DNA of 63,313 nucleotides, taken from assembly GCA_001314685.1 (NCBI GenBank), contig LJNT01000140.1, forward strand, positions 42,462 to 105,774, in the 5' to 3' direction. The stretch comes from Rhodobacteraceae bacterium HLUCCA09. Its GTDB lineage: Bacteria; Pseudomonadota; Alphaproteobacteria; Rhodobacterales; Rhodobacteraceae. A program made the position numbers and the translations under genes. Position 1 is the stretch's first letter; each line of letters opens with the position of its first letter. Below, one piece after another: positions 57,489 through 63,313 of the stretch. The notes beneath the pieces were generated by a model, which was not told the DNA's origin, did no database searches, and saw only the letters and a program-made list of their open reading frames with translations.

Positions 57489-57758
57489 TCAGCGGCGGAT
57501 GCCGAGGCGCTTGATGAGGTCCTGGTAGCGGCTCTCTTCCTTGGCGCGCAGGTAGTCGAGCAGCTTGCGGCGCTGGGCGACCAGCTTCAGAAGGCCACGG
57601 CGCGAGTGGTTGTCCTTCTTGTGGGTCTTGAAGTGCTCGGTCAGCGCGGTGATCCGCTTGGTCAGGATCGCGACCTGCACCTCGGGCGAGCCGGTGTCGC
57701 CGTCCTTCGTGGCGTAGTCCTTGAGAACCTGCGCCTTCTCTTCGGCAGTGATCGACAT
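57489..57758 (-). CDS. rpsO: 30S ribosomal protein S15
   Basis: 89 residues, the universal size. [36 protein letters not shown] and the rRNA-binding [26 protein letters not shown] are intact. Primary binder of the central domain of 16S rRNA and often an autoregulator of its own message. AAAGGAGA upstream of the ATG at 57758. Forms a typical rpsO-pnp pair. Confidence 0.98.
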   Translation of the reverse strand: MSITAEEKAQVLKDYATKDGDTGSPEVQVAILTKRITALTEHFKTHKKDNHSRRGLLKLVAQRRKLLDYLRAKEESRYQDLIKRLGIRR

Positions 57759-57853
57759 CGGGGTCTCCTTTCGACGTGTGATGGCGCAAGCCGGGATGTC
57801 GTCCAGCAGGGCCCATGGAGGGGGGCCGGGCGCGCACCGCCCGGAAGTGCGCG

Positions 57854-57882
57854 CCTATGGGCCAGATCGTGCCGGTTGTAAA
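57854..57882 (-). promoter_or_regulatory. Candidate rpsO promoter
   Basis: TTTACA (57882-57877) and CATAGG (57859-57854) with a 17-bp spacer on the minus strand. The predicted leader of about 90 nt would leave room for the S15 translational operator usual for rpsO. Confidence 0.5.
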
Positions 57883-58016
57883 GGGGGCGTGCCGACCACC
57901 ACGCCCGCAGGGCGATGCGGCGGCGCGCCGTGCCACCGGCTGGGGCCACGGCGCGCGAGGGTGACAGGTTTGCGCGCGGCCGCTAGACTCGACCCGGAAT
58001 AGGGACGGGAGGAGCC

Positions 58017-59615
58017 ATGCGGCGCATGTCTCGCAATCTCGCTTTCGGGGTCGCCGCCGCCGTGGCGGCTCCCTTGTGCGCCCCGGCATCGCCCCTCGCC
58101 CCGGACCCGGTCCGGTCGAGCGCGCTGACGCTGCGCATCGAGCAGACCGCGCAGGCACAGCCGCCCGAGGGTCGGCCACCCGACTTCGCCGCGCCCGTCG
58201 CCATCGGCGGGCGCCTGCACATCGTCGACCAGGCGCGCGGGCGTATCCTGCGCGACGACGGTCGGGGCGACTTTTCGGAGATCCTGTCGCCAGAGCAGAT
58301 GCCCGACGGCGTGACGCCCGTGCGCCAGCGCGTGCTCAACATCGCGGGGGGAGCCGGGTCGGACATGTTCGTGACCTTCACCTCGTCGACACTGCCCGGC
58401 GACGCCCTCGAAGCGCAGCACCTGCCGACCGATCCGGAATATGGCTCGCAGGACCCCCATTATCAGGTCGTCTATCGCTACAGCCAGGCGGATGACGGCA
58501 GCCTCGCTTCGCCCGTGCCGCTCGCCGCGTTCGAGAGCACGCCGTTCGGCCATACCGGCGGCGGCATGCTGGCCCTGCCCGACGGCAACCTGCTTCTGGC
58601 CACCGGCGACAACCTCGGCTTCGACCGTGACGGGCTCGCCGCGCCGCAGGATCCGGCGTCTCACCTTGGCAAGCTGCTCCTGATCGACCGCGATACGGGA
58701 CAGACCACCGTCGCGGCGCAGGGCGTGCGCAACGTGCAAAGGCTGGCCTATGCCAATGCAGGTCGGTCGCGCGTCGTTTTCGCCGATATCGGGTCGACGA
58801 CCGCCGAGGAGATCAACGAGATTTCCGTGGCCGACCTGACCGACACGGGCGCGATCGAAAATTTCGGCTGGGGCCGCAACGACGACGGCAATGCGCGCGA
58901 GGGCACCTTCTACATCAACGCGGGCGCCGGGTCTCCCGAAGGGGGCGAGCCGCAGGCGATCGTCGCCGCGCCCGTGCCCGAGGCGGGCTTTCGCCAGCCC
59001 TACGCGCAGTTCGGGCACGAAGGGCGGGCCTTCGTCGCGGTCAGCGGGCCGGTCACCTCCGACAGCGCGTTCGACTTGATCGTCGCCCTGTTCGGCGACC
59101 TGCCGAGCGGCGAGCTCTATGCCACGATGGCGCCGCTCGGGGGCACGGACGTGCCGGTCTTTCGCGTCGCGCTCGTCGACGGATCGGGGGCGCCGGTTTC
59201 TCTGTTCGCGCTGGCAGAGGAGCGCCGCCCCGACCCCCGCTTCTTCGCGCTGCCGGACGGCACGGCGGGGGTGATGCTCGAGCGCACGGGAACGCTCTAC
59301 CGCCTGACCGAGATCGCCCCGGTCCCGCTGCCCGGTGCGGCCGGCCTGCTCCTGTCGGGCGGCCTCGCTCTGGGCGCGCTGCGCATGGCGGCGCGACGGC
59401 GCCCGTCGCGTGCCGCGCAGGCCACCCCGGCTTCGACCGGTGGGGGCCCGCCTCGCGCCGCACCTCGACGGCGCGACCCGCGCTCAGGCCGGGAATTGCG
59501 AGGCGGGCAGAAGCGTGATGTCGTCGGCGCCCAGCCCCGCGCCCGCAGACAGCCGCGCGAGGGCCACACCGTCGGCGAGCACTTCCACCATGTCGGGGTC
59601 GTCGGCGACACGTGA
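58017..59615 (+). CDS. Sugar-dehydrogenase-like beta-propeller protein with VPLPA-CTERM tail and run-on C-terminus
   Basis: 532 codons. A signal peptide (LAFGVAAAVAAPLCAPASP) precedes a propeller domain resembling PQQ-dependent sugar dehydrogenases (GHTGGGMLALPDGNLLLATGDN, LGKLLLIDRDTGQT, GVRNVQRLAYANAG, IENFGWGRNDDG), though the full set of PQQ ligands cannot be confirmed by eye. A VPLPGAAGLLLSGGLALGAL sorting tail starts at residue 436 and is followed by the expected RRRPSR. Unlike normal VPLPA-CTERM proteins, the frame then runs on for about 68 Arg/Gly-rich residues, overlapping antisense 132 bp of the RTX gene. A lost stop or small frameshift near 59410 is likely. Confidence 0.75.
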   Translation: MRRMSRNLAFGVAAAVAAPLCAPASPLAPDPVRSSALTLRIEQTAQAQPPEGRPPDFAAPVAIGGRLHIVDQARGRILRDDGRGDFSEILSPEQMPDGVTPVRQRVLNIAGGAGSDMFVTFTSSTLPGDALEAQHLPTDPEYGSQDPHYQVVYRYSQADDGSLASPVPLAAFESTPFGHTGGGMLALPDGNLLLATGDNLGFDRDGLAAPQDPASHLGKLLLIDRDTGQTTVAAQGVRNVQRLAYANAGRSRVVFADIGSTTAEEINEISVADLTDTGAIENFGWGRNDDGNAREGTFYINAGAGSPEGGEPQAIVAAPVPEAGFRQPYAQFGHEGRAFVAVSGPVTSDSAFDLIVALFGDLPSGELYATMAPLGGTDVPVFRVALVDGSGAPVSLFALAEERRPDPRFFALPDGTAGVMLERTGTLYRLTEIAPVPLPGAAGLLLSGGLALGALRMAARRRPSRAAQATPASTGGGPPRAAPRRRDPRSGRELRGGQKRDVVGAQPRARRQPREGHTVGEHFHHVGVVGDT

Positions 59616-60455
59616 CAGCGCGATCTCGGGCGGCGCGTCATTCGTCCAGTCGTCCCACACCACGACGAGGCTGTCCTCGGCGGGGTCGAAATCGGCGAGC
59701 GTGGCGGCGTCTCCGGCGCCGAACGGCACGAGGCCAGGGCCCAGCATGAACGTGTCGGCGCCTGCCCCGCCGGTGGCGTGATCCTGCGCGCCGAGCACCA
59801 GAGTGTCGTCGCCCTCGCCGCCGTCGAGCACGTCGCGCCCGTCGAACGCGGCCTCGCCATCCGCCGGAACGGTGCTCAGGTGGTCGTCGCCCGCGCCGCC
59901 CAGCAGCGTGTCGTCGCCCGAGCCGTCGGCGAGGCGGTCGTCGCCGGCGCCGCCCTCGAGCCGGTCGTCGCCCCAGTCGCCGAAGAGCCGGTCGTCGCCC
60001 GCGCCGCCCTCGAGCGTGTCGTCGCCGCCGCCGCCGCCGAGATCGTCAGCCCCGTCGCCGCCAACGATGCGCTCGGCCTCGGCGCCGCCGTCGATGCGCA
60101 GGCCGGGGGGGGTCGGCTCCGATCCCTCGGGTGCAGGGTCGCCCGGTGGCGGGTCGCCCGGTGGCGGCTCGTCGGTCAGGAACTCGTCGGCAAGCGGGTC
60201 CTCGGCCAGCCGATCATCCTCGCCTGCCCCGTCACGGACACCCTCGCCCACGCCGTCGCCCTCGCCGGCTGCGGCCCCGTCGTCCTCGGCGGGCGACAAG
60301 TCGGCCCCGATCTCCTGGCCCTCTCCCTCGCGCCGCACCGTGTCGTCGTCGCGCGGGGCGTCGCGCGGCTCGTCATCGTCGTCCTCGTCGCCGAAGGCCA
60401 TCGGCAGGGCGAGCCCCGCCAGCACGACCCCCAGTACACCCAGAGCGCCAAGCAT
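59484..60455 (-). CDS. Membrane-anchored RTX-type calcium-binding repeat protein
   Basis: 323 residues. One N-terminal hydrophobic helix (MLGALGVLGVVLAGLALPMAFG), a very acidic Asp/Glu/Pro linker of about 90 residues, then about nine GGxGxDxL nonapeptides (GGGGDDTLEGGAGDDRLFG, GAGDDHLS and others) that form a Ca2+-binding beta-roll, a second short set (DVLDGGEGDDTLVLG) and a C-terminal cap (TLADFDPAEDSLVVVWDD). Too small and with the wrong N-terminus for a secreted toxin; more likely a surface-displayed calcium module. GAGGAG precedes the ATG at 60455. Tail-to-tail overlap with the propeller gene. Confidence 0.82.
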   Translation of the reverse strand: MLGALGVLGVVLAGLALPMAFGDEDDDDEPRDAPRDDDTVRREGEGQEIGADLSPAEDDGAAAGEGDGVGEGVRDGAGEDDRLAEDPLADEFLTDEPPPGDPPPGDPAPEGSEPTPPGLRIDGGAEAERIVGGDGADDLGGGGGDDTLEGGAGDDRLFGDWGDDRLEGGAGDDRLADGSGDDTLLGGAGDDHLSTVPADGEAAFDGRDVLDGGEGDDTLVLGAQDHATGGAGADTFMLGPGLVPFGAGDAATLADFDPAEDSLVVVWDDWTNDAPPEIALSRVADDPDMVEVLADGVALARLSAGAGLGADDITLLPASQFPA

Positions 60456-60596
60456 GCGCCTCTCCTCGTCACACGCCCCCCGGCCGGGGCCGGGGGAGCC
60501 ACCACCCGCCTCTATGCCTCCGCCCTCCACCGCGAGGCGTTAAACCTGCGCCTCGGAATGTGCCGGATTTGTCAGAAAAGCCGGCCGAATCGGCCC

Positions 60597-61487
60597 TCAC
60601 CCCGCCCCGGAGAGGAAGGGCAGGAAAGCGTCGAGGAAGGCCTGCGGATCCTCCTCCATCACGAAATGCCCCGTCGGGCAGGTCGAGAGCGTGAGCCGCT
60701 CCGCCCAGGGCCGCCAGAGCGCCGCCGGATCGCCCGTGCGGGCGGGAAACCCCGTCTCGGCGTGGAGGAAGTGCACAGGCGTCTCGATCCTTCCGCCGCG
60801 GGCGCGGCTTTCCTCGTCAAGCCTGCGGTCGGTCGTGGCCCCGGCGCGATAGTCGGCGCACATGGCGGCGCGGCGGGCCGGCTCTGCCATCTGCGCCCGG
60901 TAGCTCTCGAGCGCGGCCGGCGCGAAGGGTGAGAGGTCGCCCGCCGCCGTCCAGGCTGCCAGCGTCCAGTCGAGGTATGCCGCAGGATCGGCACCGATCA
61001 TCCGCTCGGGCAGTGGCGCGGGCTGGGCGAGGAACGTCCAGTGATAGGCAGCGAGGGCGAGCTCGGCATCCCATGCGCGCCAGAAGTCGCCCGTCGGCAC
61101 CACCTCGCAGATGCCGAGCCGGTCGACGCGCCCGGGATGGTCGAGCGCCAGCCGGTAGGCCACGCGCGCCCCGCGGTCGTGACCGATGACGTGGGCCCTG
61201 GGCAGGGCGAGCGCATCCATCAGCGCGACGATGTCGGCCGCCATGGTGCGCTTGGAGTAGACGGTGTGGGCGGCGTCGTCTTCCGGAGCGTCCGAGGCGC
61301 CGTAGCCGCGCAGGTCCGGCACGATCACGTCGAAGCGCTCGGCCAGCGCAGGGGCGACGCGCGCCCATGTCATGTGGTTCTGAGGGTAGCCGTGCAGGAG
61401 GACAAGCGGCGCACCGGCCCCAGCCCGATGCACCGACAGCGTCACCTCGCCCGCTGCGACCCTGTGCTGTGCGAACCCCTCGATCAT
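60597..61487 (-). CDS. Alpha/beta hydrolase, fluoroacetate/haloacetate dehalogenase-like
   Basis: 296 residues. The oxyanion segment LLHGYPQNHMTW, nucleophile aspartate in HVIGHDRGARVAYRLALDHP, the halide-pocket His-Trp in AYHWTFLAQPAPLPERMIG, the capping MCADYRAGATTDRRLDEE with the halide tyrosine, and the base histidine in CPTGHFVMEEDP all match the fluoroacetate dehalogenase subfamily. Epoxide hydrolases share the Asp nucleophile but lack the His-Trp pair. GGGAGGCGGGGTG stands before the ATG at 61487. No fluoride exporter or riboswitch nearby. Confidence 0.85.
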   Translation of the reverse strand: MIEGFAQHRVAAGEVTLSVHRAGAGAPLVLLHGYPQNHMTWARVAPALAERFDVIVPDLRGYGASDAPEDDAAHTVYSKRTMAADIVALMDALALPRAHVIGHDRGARVAYRLALDHPGRVDRLGICEVVPTGDFWRAWDAELALAAYHWTFLAQPAPLPERMIGADPAAYLDWTLAAWTAAGDLSPFAPAALESYRAQMAEPARRAAMCADYRAGATTDRRLDEESRARGGRIETPVHFLHAETGFPARTGDPAALWRPWAERLTLSTCPTGHFVMEEDPQAFLDAFLPFLSGAG

Positions 61488-61867
61488 CACCCCGCCTCCC
61501 TTGTGCCGCGCCACTCTGCCCGGCAGACAGACCGCTGCCAAGTCGGCGCAACGCATCACGCGCCCGCCTGCGTCCCCCGGGGACCGCACTGGGCCGCACT
61601 GGGACGCACGGGACCGCACGGGAACCGCACGGGAACCGCACGGGGCCGCGAAGGCAGCCGCGATCCCCGCGCAACCGGCTCGTCGCGGGCCGTGACACGC
61701 CTGCGCCCAATGCCTGGACGCCCGGCGGCAGCCCGCCAGGCGCCGCGCCAGCCGTGCCCTCTGACCGACCACGGGCAGCCGAGACCCGGCGGGCCGCCAC
61801 CCGAGCGGGCCGGTTGGAGCGCGTCTGACCGTCCCCCCCCACGCCGCGAAGGGTGGGGCTGCGATCC
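61488..61867. repeat. Gap containing a 10-11-bp tandem array (61581-61650)
   Basis: 380 bp between two genes on the same strand. At 61581-61650 a unit of the form GGGACCGCAC, with small variants, is repeated about seven times head to tail. The rest is GC-rich, with no ribosome site or recognisable frame. Arrays like this arise by slippage; an upstream regulatory role is not evident. Confidence 0.6.
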
Positions 61868-62512
61868 TCAGAAGGGCGGCCGGCTGTCGAAGGCGACGGG
61901 CGTGCCGCCCTCGGGGTGGCGAAAGGCGAGGCGGCTGGCATGGAGCATCAGCCGCGGCGCGTCGGCCCCATCAGCAGGGCCGTAGAGCGGGTCGCCGAGG
62001 ATGGGGTGGCCCAGCGCCGCCATGTGCACGCGAAGCTGGTGGGAGCGGCCCGTCTCGGGAGCGAGGGCGACGCGGGTGGCCCCGTCGGCGTGTGAGAGCG
62101 CGCGCCAGCGCGTGCGGGCCGGCCGGCCGCGCGCGTGGCAGACCATCTGGCGCGGGCGGTTCGGCCAGTCGGCGATGAGGGGCAGCTCCACCTCTCCGGC
62201 GCCGTCGAGGTGACCGGCGACCACCGCCTCGTATTCCTTCGACACGTAGCGCCGCTCGAACTGGCGTCCGAGGTGGCGCTGCGCCTGCTTCGACCGCGCG
62301 AACACCATGACGCCCGACGTGTCGCGGTCGAGCCGGTGGACGAGGCGCGTCTCGCGGTCCATCCGGTAGAGTCGGGCGATCAGGCAATCCCCGGCACCCT
62401 CGGCCTTGCCGGGGACCGAGAGCAGACCCGCGGGCTTGACCACGACCAGCAGCGACGCGTCGCGGTGCAGGATCTGCACCGGGCCTTCGGGCCGATGGTA
62501 GGCGCCGCTCAC
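61868..62512 (-). CDS. RluA family pseudouridine synthase
   Basis: 214 residues from the GTG at 62512. VQILHRDASLLVVVKPAGLLSVPG opens the fold; the catalytic aspartate is in TRLVHRLDRDTSGVMVFARS, and the substrate block RTRWRAL with VALAPETGRSHQLRVHMAALGHPILGDPLYG is complete. No S4 domain, so closest to RluA/TruC rather than RluC/RluD; it may act on 23S rRNA or tRNA. A GTG at 62566 would add 18 residues but would overlap the gene upstream by 44 bp. Same operon direction as the GFA and fRMsr genes. Confidence 0.9.
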   Translation of the reverse strand: MSGAYHRPEGPVQILHRDASLLVVVKPAGLLSVPGKAEGAGDCLIARLYRMDRETRLVHRLDRDTSGVMVFARSKQAQRHLGRQFERRYVSKEYEAVVAGHLDGAGEVELPLIADWPNRPRQMVCHARGRPARTRWRALSHADGATRVALAPETGRSHQLRVHMAALGHPILGDPLYGPADGADAPRLMLHASRLAFRHPEGGTPVAFDSRPPF

Positions 62513-62522
62513 GGGATCAGCG

Positions 62523-62933
62523 TCACGGGCTTCGGGGCAGATCGCCCTCGATCTCGCAGCAATCACCCGTGTGGGAGGCGAGGATGTGCGTCTCGGAGGT
62601 CAGCCCGGCGGGCGCGTCGTGGCGGCCGGGCGCGACCGACCTCGTGTCCGACCCGTCCATCCGCCAGAGCCTCGACGCGCCGCAATGGGGGCGGAAGCCG
62701 CGCTCCGCCTCGCACCCCGAGCGGACCCGCGCGACCGGGTCGGCGTTGGCAATGGCGGCGCGGGGCGCCACGGCGAAGGCCCGGGCATGGCCCGCCCGAC
62801 GCCGGCACCGGCCGCAATGGCAGAGCGAGATCGAGCCCATCTGGCCGCTCACCGAGCAAGTGACGGCGCCGCAGAGGCAGGGCCATCTGTGCAGCTCCGT
62901 CGTGGGCGTCCCTGCCTTGGGCGCCGTGGTCAT
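62523..62933 (-). CDS. GFA family (Gfa/CENP-V) zinc protein
   Basis: 136 residues of the glutathione-dependent formaldehyde-activating enzyme family. Zinc ligands are seen in PCLCGAVTCSVSG, SLCHCGRCRRRAGH and RPHCGASRLWRMD, though the last CxxC is altered to a single Cys (HCGA). The protein ends with SHTGDCCEIEGDLP. Activity is uncertain; few members have real Gfa activity. Its ATG overlaps the stop of the fRMsr gene (ATGA). Confidence 0.85.
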   Translation of the reverse strand: MTTAPKAGTPTTELHRWPCLCGAVTCSVSGQMGSISLCHCGRCRRRAGHARAFAVAPRAAIANADPVARVRSGCEAERGFRPHCGASRLWRMDGSDTRSVAPGRHDAPAGLTSETHILASHTGDCCEIEGDLPRSP

Positions 62934-63313
62934 CGCCACGCCCCCTCCAGCTCGCCGAAGGTCGCGCGCAGGATCGCGCCGAGGCCCTCCGCGTCGGCCC
63001 CGTCGAAGGCGGCGGGGCGGTCGCTGTCGATGTCGAGCACGCCCAGCAGGCGACCGCCGGCAGCGATCACCGGCAGCACGATTTCCGACCGGGTGGACGA
63101 GGAGCACGCGATGTGACCGGGAAACGCCTCGACATCGTCGACGACCTGCACCTCGCGGGTGCGGGCGGCGGCGCCGCACACGCCCCGCTCGAACGGGATG
63201 GTCAGGCAGCCGTGACCGCCCTGGTAGGGACCGATCTTCAGAACGCCCGGCGCAACGACGCGGTAGAAGCCCGTCCAGTCGAAGCGGTCGTCGGAATGGT
63301 GGATCTCGCAGGC
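62930..63313 (-). CDS. Free methionine-(R)-sulfoxide reductase, GAF domain (5' end outside window)
   Basis: The visible 127 codons run off the right edge. They show the fRMsr pattern: FDWTGFYRVVAPGVLKIGPYQGG, the first active-site cysteine in FERGVCGAAARTREV, the second in HIACSSSTRSEIVLPVI and the end LGVLDIDSDRPAAFDGAD. Reduces free Met-R-sulfoxide with thioredoxin. About 30-40 N-terminal residues should lie beyond the window. Coupled to the GFA gene by an ATGA overlap. Confidence 0.93.
   Translation of the reverse strand, partial: ACEIHHSDDRFDWTGFYRVVAPGVLKIGPYQGGHGCLTIPFERGVCGAAARTREVQVVDDVEAFPGHIACSSSTRSEIVLPVIAAGGRLLGVLDIDSDRPAAFDGADAEGLGAILRATFGELEGAWR

Overview
This is a GC-rich chromosomal stretch from an alphaproteobacterium, almost certainly Rhodobacteraceae (Roseobacter group). 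The evidence is lineage-typical families (COQ9 beside rpsU, DUF1013, DUF2794, TIGR02186 with a TSUP permease, VPLPA-CTERM proteins), the gene order ffs-dnaX-ybaB-recR and rpsO-pnp, and a membrane-anchored class I cytochrome c. Most of the window is core metabolism and housekeeping. I see no prophage, insertion sequence, CRISPR array, plasmid origin or convincing tRNA. Both edges cut genes: trxB on the left and a free-methionine-sulfoxide reductase on the right.

Layout. 1-5 kb: trxB diverging from an Lrp/AsnC regulator, a dihydrolipoyl dehydrogenase paralogue, and a TIGR02186/TSUP pair. 5-10 kb: a BMP-type nucleoside/sugar ABC transporter. 10-16 kb: an nfu-tsaB-rimI cluster, uspA, an aminotransferase, trpS (abutting a 5'-truncated glyoxalase remnant), a catalytically dead rhomboid and YtoQ. 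16-24 kb: hemerythrin, GST, a VPLPA-CTERM surface protein, rpsU/COQ9, a quinone oxidoreductase, aqpZ, RNase T2 and DUF1013. 24-27.5 kb: recR-ybaB-dnaX-ffs, with dnaX split by a frame change at a strong hairpin. 27.8-31 kb: an NMT1/THI5-type ABC transporter. 31-37 kb: a CpdB-like nucleotidase, nudC, an SRPBCC protein, prephenate dehydratase and cytochrome c. 37-45 kb: a yejABEF peptide transporter, a glycosyltransferase and asd. 45-54.6 kb: a carbonic anhydrase gene with an in-frame amber codon, pepA-nlpC, DUF2794, truB-DUF1643, aldehyde dehydrogenase, peroxiredoxin and an L,D-transpeptidase. 55-63.3 kb: pnp/rpsO, a VPLPA-CTERM sugar-dehydrogenase-like protein overlapping tail-to-tail with an anchored RTX protein, a fluoroacetate-dehalogenase-like hydrolase, an RluA synthase, a GFA protein and fRMsr.

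The most interesting non-gene signals are two. First, a composite element occurs at five places (six motif copies): a GC hairpin followed, in the direction of transcription, by a GGGGATATTT-type box and a GCAAGAAGAAG box. It always lies just 3' of a gene and three times sits inside an ABC-transporter operon, which suggests a lineage-specific termination or 3'-end processing signal. Second, a 73-nt element upstream of truB folds on paper into a three-way junction (7-, 11- and 4-bp stems) and is a candidate structured RNA. The dnaX frame change, the amber codon in the carbonic anhydrase and the truncated glyoxalase need read-level checks before biological meaning is assigned.
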